Below the pieces are notes generated by a model. It had not been told where the DNA came from. It saw only the letters and a list, made by a program, of their open reading frames with translations, and ran no database searches. Made by a program: the position numbers and the translations under genes. A stretch of DNA of 64,000 bases from Holtiella tumoricola (GTDB taxonomy: Bacteria; Bacillota; Clostridia; Lachnospirales; Cellulosilyticaceae): assembly GCF_027857615.1 (NCBI RefSeq), contig NZ_JAQIFT010000059.1, positions 42,354 to 106,353 of the forward strand, in the 5' to 3' direction. Positions 48,493-57,316 of this stretch are shown here, one piece after another; the stretch's first letter is position 1, and the number at the start of each line of letters is the position of its first letter.

Positions 48493-50553
48493 ATGTTTCT
48501 TACAGATTCCATTATGGAATTAAAAGGTGTAGGCGAACAAACTATAAAAAAGTTTAATAAAATTGGTATAGAAACCATTGAAGATTTAGTTGAACATTAT
48601 CCTAGAGAATACGAGGATAGAAGGCAAATTGCAAAAATATCAGAGACAGTAATGGATGAAGATAATAATATTGTAGCCACTGTAACCTCAAAACCTGAGA
48701 TTATGAAAAAGGGATATAAAATTATAGTTAAGTTTAGAGTGAAAGATGAGACTGGAAGTATCTATATTGTATTTTATGGACAACCTTATATGAAAAATAA
48801 TTTTGTAGTAGGAGATACTTATAATTTTTATGGGAAAATAAGAAGGCAATATGGGCGTATAGAAATGGAAAGTCCAGAATATGAGAAGCTAGAACAGGGT
48901 ACTTCTCAAAAAACAGCTAAGATTATACCTATTTATCCAACAACACAAAAACTTTCACAAAAGGTTATAAGACAGTTGATTGAGCAAGCGTTGAGTTTAG
49001 CCCTGCCTGAGATAGAAGATCCACTTCCAGAAGATTTTAGAACTAAATATGATCTAAAAAGCAAAAATTTTGCGCTTACTAATATTCACTTTCCAAGTCA
49101 AGATGAAGCTTTCTTTGAAGCTAGAAAGCGTCTTGTGTTTGAAGAACTCTTCTTCTTGCAACTGAGTCTCTTTGTTTTGAAATCAGATTTTTTAGCGAGA
49201 ACTAAGGGGCGTAGCAAAAAGCTTCCTGAAAGTTTTAAAGACTTTTTAGCAGGTTTACCCTTTGAATTTACAGGGGCTCAAAAACGTGTTATGAATGAGA
49301 TTGCCAAAGATCTTAAAAGTGAGTACGCTGGGAATCGCCTTGTACAAGGAGATGTTGGTTCAGGAAAGACGGTTATCGCTGCAGCTAGTCTTTTTATTGC
49401 TATTAAAAATGGGTATCAAGGCGCTTTAATGGCACCAACAGAAGTACTTGCAAAACAGCATTTTGAATTTTTGGAACAAGTATTTAATCAGTTTGATATA
49501 AAAGTAGCTCTCCTAACAGGATCTACAACAGCTAAAGAGAAGCGGGGTATTTTAGCGGAGCTTGCAACTGGAGAAATCGATTTAGTTGTAGGAACCCATG
49601 CACTTATTGAGGATAACGTAGAAATACCAAAGCTAGGTCTTGTTATTACAGATGAGCAGCATCGTTTCGGTGTAAGACAACGTCTTAAACTCTCAGAAAA
49701 AGGAGAGACACCAGATGTTATTGTTATGACTGCAACACCAATTCCTCGAACGTTAGCACTTATTTTATACGGTGATATGGATATATCTATTATTGACGAA
49801 CTGCCTCCAGGGAGACAGCCTATTAAGACGAATGCAGTGGATTCGTCTTATCATGCAAGAATCTATCAATTTATAGATAAGCATATTAGAGAAGGACGTC
49901 AATGTTATATTATTTGTCCAATGGTAGAAGAAAATGAGAAACAATCCGAGCTAAAAAGTGTAACAGAATATGCAGCGTATCTGAAAGAACAAGTATTCCC
50001 ACATTTTGAAATAGGCATTTTACATGGGAAAATGAAACCAAAAGAGAAAAATAAAGTCATGGAAGCTTTTGCAAAAGGAGAAATTCATATTTTAGTTTCA
50101 ACAACAGTAGTTGAGGTTGGCGTCAATGTACCCAATGCAACGGTCATGATGATAGAGAATGCAGAACGTTTTGGCCTTGCACAGCTCCATCAGTTAAGGG
50201 GACGTGTAGGGCGTGGAAAACATCAATCTTACTGTGTACTTGTAAGCGATTCTAAAAATAAAGTAACGAAGAAACGTCTTAAAATTATGGAAGAAAGTAC
50301 AGATGGTTTTGTTATTGCAGATACAGATCTTAAATTACGTGGGCCTGGAGACTTCTTTGGAACCAAGCAACATGGGCTACCAGAAATGAAGATTGCAAAC
50401 CTTTATACAGATGCTAAAGTTTTAAAGGTAGCACAACAGGCAGCCTCAGAACTTTTAAGACAGGATCCAGACTTAAGCCATCCTCTTCATCAAGGCTTAA
50501 AGGAGAAATTACTAGATTATACAGATGGAGAACAAATGCATAAAGCCTTATAA
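48493..50553 (+). CDS. recG: ATP-dependent DNA helicase RecG
   Basis: A 686-residue branch-migration helicase for stalled forks. The N-terminal wedge/OB part begins ELKGVGEQTIKKFNKIGI. The core has Walker A QGDVGSGKTVIA, DEQHRFGVRQR, TATPIPRTLAL, STTVVEVGVNVPNA and QLRGRVGRGKHQSYC. The C-terminal TRG-like DLKLRGPGDFFGTKQHG is family-typical. AAAGGGGTGAAAAT precedes the ATG. It is a single gene between the fakA terminator and the rsmD promoter. Confidence 0.96.
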   Translation: MFLTDSIMELKGVGEQTIKKFNKIGIETIEDLVEHYPREYEDRRQIAKISETVMDEDNNIVATVTSKPEIMKKGYKIIVKFRVKDETGSIYIVFYGQPYMKNNFVVGDTYNFYGKIRRQYGRIEMESPEYEKLEQGTSQKTAKIIPIYPTTQKLSQKVIRQLIEQALSLALPEIEDPLPEDFRTKYDLKSKNFALTNIHFPSQDEAFFEARKRLVFEELFFLQLSLFVLKSDFLARTKGRSKKLPESFKDFLAGLPFEFTGAQKRVMNEIAKDLKSEYAGNRLVQGDVGSGKTVIAAASLFIAIKNGYQGALMAPTEVLAKQHFEFLEQVFNQFDIKVALLTGSTTAKEKRGILAELATGEIDLVVGTHALIEDNVEIPKLGLVITDEQHRFGVRQRLKLSEKGETPDVIVMTATPIPRTLALILYGDMDISIIDELPPGRQPIKTNAVDSSYHARIYQFIDKHIREGRQCYIICPMVEENEKQSELKSVTEYAAYLKEQVFPHFEIGILHGKMKPKEKNKVMEAFAKGEIHILVSTTVVEVGVNVPNATVMMIENAERFGLAQLHQLRGRVGRGKHQSYCVLVSDSKNKVTKKRLKIMEESTDGFVIADTDLKLRGPGDFFGTKQHGLPEMKIANLYTDAKVLKVAQQAASELLRQDPDLSHPLHQGLKEKLLDYTDGEQMHKAL

Positions 50554-50565
50554 TTCGATTAACGG

Positions 50566-50594
50566 ATGACAAGATTCTAGAGATAAGGTATAAT
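50566..50594 (+). promoter_or_regulatory. Promoter of rsmD-coaD
   Basis: ATGACA, 17-bp spacer, TATAAT, 33 bases before the rsmD start codon. Confidence 0.75.
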
Positions 50595-50627
50595 ACGGCA
50601 TGAAGTTTAATGTAAAGGAGACAGAAT

Positions 50628-51179
50628 GTGCGCGTTATTAGTGGAAAAAACAGAGGAACAAAATTAGAAGCACCTGAAGGGGTGAATACACGTCCTACAG
50701 TAGACCGTATTAAAGAAACACTTTTTAATATGATTAGCTTTGATATACCTGGATGTAAATTTTTAGATTTATTTAGCGGTAGTGGTGCAATTGCTATTGA
50801 GGCACTTAGTCGTGGGGCAGAACGTGCAGTTTTGGTAGAACATCACTCAGATGCGTTGAAGTGTATTAAAACAAATTTAGAAAAAACAAGATTGCAAGAT
50901 GATGCAATTGTGTATAATATAGATATATATACAGCATTACAAAAATTAAAGCACAAAAATGAGAAATTTGATATTATATTTATGGATCCACCTTATGCAA
51001 TAGAAGGCATTGAACGTGTATTTGAATGTATCAATGAATATGCTTTACTTAATGAAGGAGGGTATATCATTTTAGAACGCGGTACAACCAAACACACGCC
51101 TCAATTTGATCATTTTACATTGATTAAAGAAAAGACATATAAAACGACAACTTTAAGTTTTTTTGAAAGGATACAGTAG
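50628..51179 (+). CDS. rsmD: 16S rRNA (guanine966-N2)-methyltransferase RsmD
   Basis: A 183-residue SAM-dependent methylase. MRVISGKNRGTKLEAPEG and NTRPTVDRIKETLFNMI are the N-terminal hallmarks. The SAM site is FLDLFSGSGAIAIEALSRGA and the catalytic motif is FMDPPYA. The start codon is GTG, preceded by AAAGGAGACAGAAT. The tail overlaps the ribosome binding site of coaD, one of the standard couplings in Firmicutes. Confidence 0.95.
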   Translation: MRVISGKNRGTKLEAPEGVNTRPTVDRIKETLFNMISFDIPGCKFLDLFSGSGAIAIEALSRGAERAVLVEHHSDALKCIKTNLEKTRLQDDAIVYNIDIYTALQKLKHKNEKFDIIFMDPPYAIEGIERVFECINEYALLNEGGYIILERGTTKHTPQFDHFTLIKEKTYKTTTLSFFERIQ

Positions 51180-51180
51180 C

Positions 51181-51672
51181 GTGAAAATAGGAGTTTATCC
51201 AGGGAGTTTTGACCCTATAACTAAAGGACACATGGATATCATTGAAAGAGCAGCTAAACTGGTAGATCTTCTGTATGTATCTGTTCTTACAAATCCTCAT
51301 AAGGGTGAAGGAATGTTTAAGACTGAAGAGCGTATGGAGCTTATTGAAAAAAGTATTTCACATCTTCCAAATGTAAAAGTAGAAACGTTCTCAGGACTAT
51401 TAGTAGACTATGCAAAAGCAAAAGACGCAGATGTAATTATTCGTGGCCTACGAGCAGTGACAGATTTTGAGTATGAAATGCAGATGGCACAAATTAATAA
51501 AAGTTTATTACCAAGAGTTGAAACAATATTTTTAGTAACAAATGCACAATATTCATTTTTGAGCTCGAGTTCAGTACGTGAACTGGTTAGATTTAATGGC
51601 CGTTTTCATGAACTTGTACCAGAATATGTAGCGGGGGCGCTAGAGAAAAGATTTAAAAGGGAGGAAATGTAA
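51181..51672 (+). CDS. coaD: Phosphopantetheine adenylyltransferase
   Basis: A 163-residue enzyme making dephospho-CoA. The nucleotidyl-transferase motif is YPGSFDPITKGHMDII (T/HxGH). DVIIRGLRAVTDFEYEMQMAQIN and SFLSSSSVRELVRFNG complete the active site. The start is GTG 51181, 9 bases after AAGGA; a TTG at 51163 would extend into rsmD. It follows rsmD by 1 base, and the next gene follows directly. Confidence 0.95.
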   Translation: MKIGVYPGSFDPITKGHMDIIERAAKLVDLLYVSVLTNPHKGEGMFKTEERMELIEKSISHLPNVKVETFSGLLVDYAKAKDADVIIRGLRAVTDFEYEMQMAQINKSLLPRVETIFLVTNAQYSFLSSSSVRELVRFNGRFHELVPEYVAGALEKRFKREEM

Positions 51673-52233
51673 GTGGAATATACTAAGGAAACAGAAATTA
51701 TGTCTTTACTTGATCAAATGGAGGATTTATTAGAAGAAGCTAAAAGTAGCTTTATGAGTAGTAAAGTTTCTATTGATCGTGATGATTTTTTAGAGTGTAT
51801 CAAAGATATGCGTATGAAACTTCCAAATGAATTACAACAATCTGTTTGGATTGTAGATGAACGTAACAAAATTTTAGCAGAAGCTCATAATGAAGGGCAA
51901 TTGATTATACAAGAGGCTCAAGAAACCCTATCAAAAATGATTGAGCAACATGAAATTACAAAATATGCAGAGGAACGTGCACAAATGATTTTAGAAAATG
52001 CACGTAAAGATGCAAGAGATATTCGTATTGGTTCCATTGAATATGCTAATGAAACGGTAAAAGTAGCAGAACAACAGCTTAAAGCAACATTAGATTCTAT
52101 TCATAGAGAAACTCAAAAATTTGAAAACTATATTACAAGTGAATTACGTATTCTTTATGATCATAGACAAGAATTAAAAGATATGATTCATCCTGCTCCA
52201 ATGCAAATTCAAGAAGTGAGAGAACAAGAATAG
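51673..52233 (+). CDS. Coiled-coil protein (ATP synthase b-like), unknown function
   Basis: A 186-residue soluble, highly helical protein. From about residue 65 to 175 it is a long amphipathic coiled coil (ILAEAHNEGQLIIQEAQETL, EERAQMILENARKDARDI) resembling the stalk part of F0 subunit b or DivIVA-like proteins, but without a membrane segment. The GTG start lies directly after the coaD stop, eight bases after GGGAGG. Clostridia often have a similar gene after coaD, and its role is not known to me. It ends at a long terminator. Confidence 0.75.
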   Translation: MEYTKETEIMSLLDQMEDLLEEAKSSFMSSKVSIDRDDFLECIKDMRMKLPNELQQSVWIVDERNKILAEAHNEGQLIIQEAQETLSKMIEQHEITKYAEERAQMILENARKDARDIRIGSIEYANETVKVAEQQLKATLDSIHRETQKFENYITSELRILYDHRQELKDMIHPAPMQIQEVREQE

Positions 52234-52265
52234 ATAATATTCTTAATTTAAGGTGTGTTTTAAGA

Positions 52266-52329
52266 GTAAGATATAAAAAAGATGAGTCCCATTATTTATA
52301 TAATGGGACTCATCTTTTTTATATCTTAC
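52266..52329. terminator. Long bidirectional terminator
   Basis: A 29-bp perfect stem (52266-52294 with 52301-52329) with a 6-nt loop, T-rich on both strands, between the coaD unit and convergent ylbJ. Confidence 0.93.
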
Positions 52330-52357
52330 TGTGGAATGATCTTTAGGAGAAAGTATG

Positions 52358-53455
52358 TTAACTGCGTTCAAGTACTTTCATAGAGGATGCTAAACTTCTA
52401 AAGAAATAACAAATACAAAGAAGTGCCATACCAAGCAAAATAGACCAGATTACATTAAAATTATAAGGTATACTATTAAAGAAATAATTCCAAATAGGGA
52501 AGAGTACAAAGGTTAGAATAAAAGCGAGAAGTGCCTGTAGAAGCTTTGAGAGTATGTAGGGTTTAATAGAAAGCCCTGATCCCTGAAGAACATATTGGGT
52601 TTGAAAAAGTACACAAATACCACCAAATGCAACAAGAGCTGAAAGGCAGGCGAATAAGGGTACACCTTTTGGAAGTAAGCTTGTAAGCGCAGCACTTCCA
52701 CTTGAGAATTCAAATAAACTTAAACAAAAGGTATGTATAAGTGTACCGTCAATATGTATGAGCTGACCTAATATTTGCGTGAACTTGTTATAAAATGCAG
52801 AGTGACCAAGTAATTTCATAAGCATTGAGAAGAAAATAATATAGCCACCTACATAAACGATCGTATCCATACCATTTTGAATACTTGCAGTAAAGGCTTG
52901 TGAAAAACTCATTTTGCTATTTGTGGGTAAGCTTTTTGATACACTGTTAGTAGAAGATAGATGATAGAAACGGCTAAGTAAGAGCATAAGAAAAGCAGAC
53001 AAGATGTGTACGAGAAGTAAAAAGTAGCCTAAGTTGGTTTGGCCAAGCATAAGCGTTCCAATGGTCCCAATGATAAACAAAGGGCCACAGTTAGAACAAA
53101 AACACAATGCTTTCTGAGCTTCTTCAAAGGTTATTTCACCTGATTCTAATAAGTTTTTGATTAGTTTTGCACCCATTGGATAACCACTAATAAGACCTAA
53201 TACAAAGGCTAAGAAAGCACTTCCAGATAGATGAAAAAGTTTAGTAGTAACAGGTGTAATCACTTTGCTAAATTTGAAAACTATTCCTAAGAAGCAGAGT
53301 AAGTTAATAAGAATAATAAAAGGTAATAATGAAGGCAAAACTTTTTGGAACCAGAGTAACAGACCTGAAGTGGCTCCTTCAATGCAGATGCCTGGTTCAA
53401 GTAACATAATGAGCATAAGGAAAATAATAAAACAGGCAGTAAAAGCTTTTCGCAT
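52358..53455 (-). CDS. ylbJ: Sporulation integral membrane protein YlbJ
   Basis: A 365-residue membrane protein with about nine hydrophobic helices, containing the nucleoside-recognition (Gate) domain motif LGLISGYPMGAKLIKNLLESGEIT followed by FCSNCGPLFIIGTIG. In Bacillus subtilis ylbJ is sigma-E controlled and needed for heat-resistant spores; the transported species is unknown. I chose ATG 53455, nine bases after AAGGAG; upstream in-frame ATGs at 53464 and 53482 either abut or precede that site. The gene lies downstream of tmcAL on the same strand, as in B. subtilis, but a terminator separates them. Confidence 0.9.
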   Translation of the reverse strand: MRKAFTACFIIFLMLIMLLEPGICIEGATSGLLLWFQKVLPSLLPFIILINLLCFLGIVFKFSKVITPVTTKLFHLSGSAFLAFVLGLISGYPMGAKLIKNLLESGEITFEEAQKALCFCSNCGPLFIIGTIGTLMLGQTNLGYFLLLVHILSAFLMLLLSRFYHLSSTNSVSKSLPTNSKMSFSQAFTASIQNGMDTIVYVGGYIIFFSMLMKLLGHSAFYNKFTQILGQLIHIDGTLIHTFCLSLFEFSSGSAALTSLLPKGVPLFACLSALVAFGGICVLFQTQYVLQGSGLSIKPYILSKLLQALLAFILTFVLFPIWNYFFNSIPYNFNVIWSILLGMALLCICYFFRSLASSMKVLERS

Positions 53456-53559
53456 AGTATGCATCTCCTTTTGAGGATTCATGCCATTAATGGCTTTATC
53501 TATTGTATGACAAGCCTATATAAAAAATAACAGTTTTAGGACAAGTGGAAATTAAAAAT

Positions 53560-53604
53560 AAAAAAGGTATGTTGCATAAAGTTTTTATGCAACATACCTT
53601 TTTT
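53560..53604 (-). terminator. Terminator after tmcAL
   Basis: 21-bp perfect stem AAAAAAGGTATGTTGCATAA and onward, with loop GTT. It touches the tmcAL stop codon and is T-rich on the minus strand. Confidence 0.88.
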
Positions 53605-54839
53605 TAACGTCTAATGGGATGATATTTATAATCTTTTTCTAAGAGTATAGCATCTTGGCTAAGTAAAGCATAGAGTTTACTTGCTTGAAGCTCATAGTTA
53701 AAGAGTTTTTGGCCTAAGTCATCAAGATTATTTTCATCTTTACTTACATTAATAAGTAGGGGAACTTCTGATTTTTGACTTAGGAGAGAAAGTAAGGCCG
53801 TAGAAGTTTTATTACAACCTAAGACATGAATATATGGAATCCAATTAAGTTTTTCTAAAGCTAACAAATCATCAGTTTGAACGCTGAGCAAAATACGGAT
53901 AATAGCACGTTGAACCGTAGCACGCGTATAGGTTTTTGAGGTAACCTGATTGACAATCTCTGAGAGTGGCTGAAGTGTCTTGCTAGCATGGTATAGAGAG
54001 CGACATAAGTTAGAAGGAATATCCCATACCGCATATAAACTTTCAAGGTTGGACATAATCATCTTATAATGAAAGAGCTCTGAATAATCATCAAGATTAA
54101 TCGATTTAGGTGTATATTGATTAAGAAGATGATATGCAGGCTCTGGCATACTTCCTTTAGCTTTATGTCCTTCTCCAAGTGCGAGATCCTGTCGGATTGC
54201 TGTAGCTGAAGCAATGGGTCCCTCAATGGTCGTCTCGTGATAACCAGCTATATGACGCTGAATAGGAAAAGGCTGAATAGGAGAGTTTAAATGTTTTAAA
54301 GCCTTTAAATATTCAATACTTAAAATATTATTAGGACTTGAAAGAATGGTTTCTAGTGTATCTACGGTATCCTTAGTATAAGTGGATAAGTATTCTTTTA
54401 TACTTAAAAGACGAGCGCGGGGATAGCTTTCACCTTGAGACAAATAATTTTTTATTTGAGCAGACACGAAAGGAGGCTCTTCAAGTAATAAAGAAGCAAG
54501 CTCTTGCATAAGTGCAAGATCCGGTGTTTCACTTCCGAAACAGAGTATATCTACAATTCCAGATTTGTGTAAGAGGCTAACAGCGGCTTGAGAAAAACGT
54601 TCAGCACTTGCAGTAGCATAGACAACTGGAAGCTCTAGGACCAAGTCAACACCACAGGCTAAAGCCATTTCACTACGAGAAAATTTATCAAGTACACAAG
54701 GAAGGCCTCTTTGAGAAAAATGACCACTCATCACTACGACGATTGCACATCCTGGATACTTCTTGCGTATTTGTTGAATTTGATAGAAATGTCCGTTATG
54801 AAACGGGTTATATTCTACAACTATACCAATAATATGCAT
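53604..54839 (-). CDS. tmcAL: tRNA(Met) cytidine acetate ligase TmcAL (YlbM)
   Basis: A 411-residue enzyme that makes N4-acetylcytidine at the wobble position of elongator tRNA(Met) from acetate and ATP, as characterised in Bacillus. The N-terminal nucleotidyltransferase motif is GIVVEYNPFHNGH, followed by VVVMSGHFSQRGLPCVLDKFSR and ELPVVYATASAERFSQAAV. The ATG at 54839 follows GGAGG by five bases; an in-frame TTG at 54851 lies on that site. It is divergent from pta-ackA: the acetate it consumes is the product of that pathway, which is an interesting but possibly accidental link. Confidence 0.93.
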   Translation of the reverse strand: MHIIGIVVEYNPFHNGHFYQIQQIRKKYPGCAIVVVMSGHFSQRGLPCVLDKFSRSEMALACGVDLVLELPVVYATASAERFSQAAVSLLHKSGIVDILCFGSETPDLALMQELASLLLEEPPFVSAQIKNYLSQGESYPRARLLSIKEYLSTYTKDTVDTLETILSSPNNILSIEYLKALKHLNSPIQPFPIQRHIAGYHETTIEGPIASATAIRQDLALGEGHKAKGSMPEPAYHLLNQYTPKSINLDDYSELFHYKMIMSNLESLYAVWDIPSNLCRSLYHASKTLQPLSEIVNQVTSKTYTRATVQRAIIRILLSVQTDDLLALEKLNWIPYIHVLGCNKTSTALLSLLSQKSEVPLLINVSKDENNLDDLGQKLFNYELQASKLYALLSQDAILLEKDYKYHPIRR

Positions 54840-54943
54840 ACAGACCTCCAAAAGTATAAAGTAAGTGGTTTCTATTTTATCTTAAAGTATAGTCAGATTA
54901 AAGACTAAACTTACAAGAAAGACGAATTTTTTCAAATTCACTC

Positions 54944-54972
54944 TTGTATACACGAGATACATTTTATATAAT
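54944..54972 (+). promoter_or_regulatory. Promoter of pta-ackA
   Basis: TTGTAT, 17-bp spacer, TATAAT, 47 bases before the pta start. Confidence 0.78.
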
Positions 54973-55019
54973 ATGAAAAGAGGAATTGATAAAAGGAAAA
55001 ATTTGAAAGGGGTTTTATT

Positions 55020-56015
55020 ATGTCTTTTTTAGATTCAATTAAAGCACGTGCAAAAAGTGACAAGAAAACAATTGTTTTACCAGAAACAGGAGATATGCGT
55101 ACGCTTAATGCTGCACATGCTATCTTAAAGGAAGAAATTGCAGATCTTATTCTTATTGGTAACAGAGAAGAGATTTTAAATAAAGCAGATAGCTTAAATT
55201 TAGAAAAAGCTCAAATTGTAGATCCTCAAACATTTGAAGAAATGAATACTTATATTGAGAAACTTGTAGAACTTCGTGGTGCTAAAGGTATGACAACTGA
55301 AAAAGCAACTGAACTTCTTCAAAAAGATTCTTTATTCTTAGGTGTAATGATGGTAAAAATGGGCAAAGCTGATGGTATGGTTGCTGGTGCAGTCAACTCA
55401 ACAGCTAATGTTCTTAGACCATCTCTTCAAATCTTAAAAACAGCTAAAGGTACAAAACTTGTATCTTCATTCTTCTTAATGGACGTACCAAATTGTGACT
55501 TAGGTTCAAAGGGTATTTTCGTATTTTCTGACTGTGGACTTAACCAAAATCCAAATTCAGAAGAACTTGCAGCAATTGCTGATAGTTCAGCAAAAAGCTT
55601 TAAACAATTAGTAGGGGAAGAACCTATTGTAGCAATGCTTTCTCACTCTACATACGGTAGTGCAAAACACGCTGATGTAGATAAAGTTGTAGAAGCTACA
55701 CGTATTGCAAAAGCTGAATATCCAGAACTTACTGTTGATGGCGAGCTTCAATTAGATGCTGCAATCGTACCAGAAGTTGGGGCTGCAAAAGCACCAGAAA
55801 GTAAAGTAGCAGGTAAAGCAAATGTACTTGTTTTCCCTGACTTAGATGCAGGTAATATCGGTTACAAACTTGTACAACGTCTTGCAAAAGCGCAAGCTTA
55901 TGGTCCTATTACACAAGGTATTGCTAAACCTGTAAATGACTTATCAAGAGGTTGTAGCGCAGATGACATCGTTGGTGTTGTAGCAGTTACAGCAGTACAA
56001 GCTCAAAATAACTAG
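55020..56015 (+). CDS. pta: Phosphate acetyltransferase
   Basis: A 331-residue short-form Pta converting acetyl-CoA and phosphate to acetyl phosphate. SFLDSIKARAKSDKKTIVLPE is the usual clostridial N-terminus, cited here as SFLDSIKARAKSDKKT. GKADGMVAGAVNSTANVLRP, SSFFLMDVP, FSDCGLNQNPNSEELA and SHSTYGSAKHADV are conserved. No N-terminal regulatory extension is present. AAAGGGGTTTTATT precedes the ATG. ackA follows after 39 bases, giving the acetate/ATP fermentation branch. Confidence 0.96.
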   Translation: MSFLDSIKARAKSDKKTIVLPETGDMRTLNAAHAILKEEIADLILIGNREEILNKADSLNLEKAQIVDPQTFEEMNTYIEKLVELRGAKGMTTEKATELLQKDSLFLGVMMVKMGKADGMVAGAVNSTANVLRPSLQILKTAKGTKLVSSFFLMDVPNCDLGSKGIFVFSDCGLNQNPNSEELAAIADSSAKSFKQLVGEEPIVAMLSHSTYGSAKHADVDKVVEATRIAKAEYPELTVDGELQLDAAIVPEVGAAKAPESKVAGKANVLVFPDLDAGNIGYKLVQRLAKAQAYGPITQGIAKPVNDLSRGCSADDIVGVVAVTAVQAQNN

Positions 56016-56054
56016 TAACAAATTATTATAATTTATTTTTAAGGAGAGAGTTCA

Positions 56055-57251
56055 ATGAACGTTTTAGTAGTAAACTGTGGTAGTTCATCACTTAAGTATC
56101 AAGTATTAAACATGGAAACCGAAAGCGTATTAGCTATCGGTATCTGTGAAAGAATAGGTATTGATGGTTCTTTCATCAAACACACAACAGAAGGTCAAGA
56201 AACAGTGAAAATTCCATGTGAATTCCATACTCACAAAGAAGCACTAGAAAAAATGATCGAGATGATTACAACAGGTACAACTGCATGTGTATCTTCAATT
56301 GATGAAATTGATGCAGTAGGTCACCGTATCGTACATGGTGGAGAAAAATTCACTGACTCTGTAGTAATCACAGATGAAGTTATCAAAGCAATCGAAGATT
56401 GTTGTGATCTTGCACCACTTCATAATCCAGCAAACTTAACAGGTATTCGTGCATGTGAAGAACTTATGCCAGGTGTACCTATGGTAGCTGTATTTGATAC
56501 TGCTTTCCACCAAACAATGCCAAAAGAAGCTTTTATGTATGCTATTCCACAAGAATACTACAAAAAACATGGTGTTCGTAAATATGGTTTCCATGGTACA
56601 TCACATAAATATGTATCACAAAAAGCTGCTGAAATGATTGGTAAACCAGTTGAAGAAGCTAAAATCATTGTATGTCATTTAGGTAACGGTGCAAGTGTAT
56701 GTGCTGTTAAAAATGGTGAATCTGTGGAAACATCAATGGGCTTCACACCACTTGCAGGTCTTGTAATGGGTACACGTTCAGGAGATATCGATCCTGCTAT
56801 TATTCCATTTTTAATGGAAAAAGAAGGCATGAGCGCTAAAGAAGTAGATGCTATGCTTAACAAAAAATCAGGTGTACTTGCATTATCTGAAATGGGTAGT
56901 GACTTTAGAGAAATCGAAGATGGTGTTGTAGCTGGTGATGAAGCATCTCGTTTCACAATGGATGCATTCCAACATCGTTTAGTATCATACATTGGTGCAT
57001 ATGCAGCACTTATGAATGGTGTAGATGCAATCTGTTTCGCAGGTGGCCTTGGTGAAAACAATGCAATCATGAGAGAAGAAGTTGCAAATATGCTTACATG
57101 GTTAGGCGTTGAAATCGATGTTGAAAAAAATAAATGTCGTGGTGTAGAAAGAGATCTATCAGCAGAAAATGCAAAAGTTCGTATGTTATTAGTACCAACA
57201 AATGAAGAACTTATGATTGCAAGAGACGCTAAAAGATTACTTCACAAATAA
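56055..57251 (+). CDS. ackA: Acetate kinase
   Basis: A 398-residue enzyme that makes ATP and acetate from acetyl phosphate. MNVLVVNCGSSSLKYQVL (phosphate binding), GHRIVHGGEKF, HNPANLTGIRACEE, FDTAFHQTMP, KYGFHGTSHKYV, HLGNGASVCAVKNG and CFAGGLGENN are all present. AAGGAGAGAGTTCA precedes the ATG. No terminator is obvious after the stop; the next unit starts from its own strong promoter five bases downstream. Confidence 0.97.
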   Translation: MNVLVVNCGSSSLKYQVLNMETESVLAIGICERIGIDGSFIKHTTEGQETVKIPCEFHTHKEALEKMIEMITTGTTACVSSIDEIDAVGHRIVHGGEKFTDSVVITDEVIKAIEDCCDLAPLHNPANLTGIRACEELMPGVPMVAVFDTAFHQTMPKEAFMYAIPQEYYKKHGVRKYGFHGTSHKYVSQKAAEMIGKPVEEAKIIVCHLGNGASVCAVKNGESVETSMGFTPLAGLVMGTRSGDIDPAIIPFLMEKEGMSAKEVDAMLNKKSGVLALSEMGSDFREIEDGVVAGDEASRFTMDAFQHRLVSYIGAYAALMNGVDAICFAGGLGENNAIMREEVANMLTWLGVEIDVEKNKCRGVERDLSAENAKVRMLLVPTNEELMIARDAKRLLHK

Positions 57252-57255
57252 TCCA

Positions 57256-57284
57256 TTGACAAAATATCCTAGGATATGTATAAT
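57256..57284 (+). promoter_or_regulatory. Perfect consensus promoter with 14-bp palindrome in the spacer
   Basis: TTGACA at 57256-57261, a 17-bp spacer and TATAAT at 57279-57284: both hexamers and the spacing are ideal. The spacer holds the perfect palindrome ATATCCTAGGATAT (57264-57277). A protein bound there would occupy the RNA polymerase site, so it is a strong candidate operator for the yceD-rpmF-plsX unit. It does not match the FapR or FabT consensus that I know. Confidence 0.85.
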
Positions 57285-57316
57285 TACAGAAGTGTTACCT
57301 AGTGGAGTGAAAACGA

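Noticed and set aside
56675..57070. 131-codon minus-strand frame inside ackA
   Set aside because: Antisense shadow of a highly conserved gene; no translation signals.
57264..57277. FapR operator before yceD-plsX
   Set aside because: The palindrome ATATCCTAGGATAT differs from the FapR consensus known from Bacillus, and no fapR gene is in the cluster.
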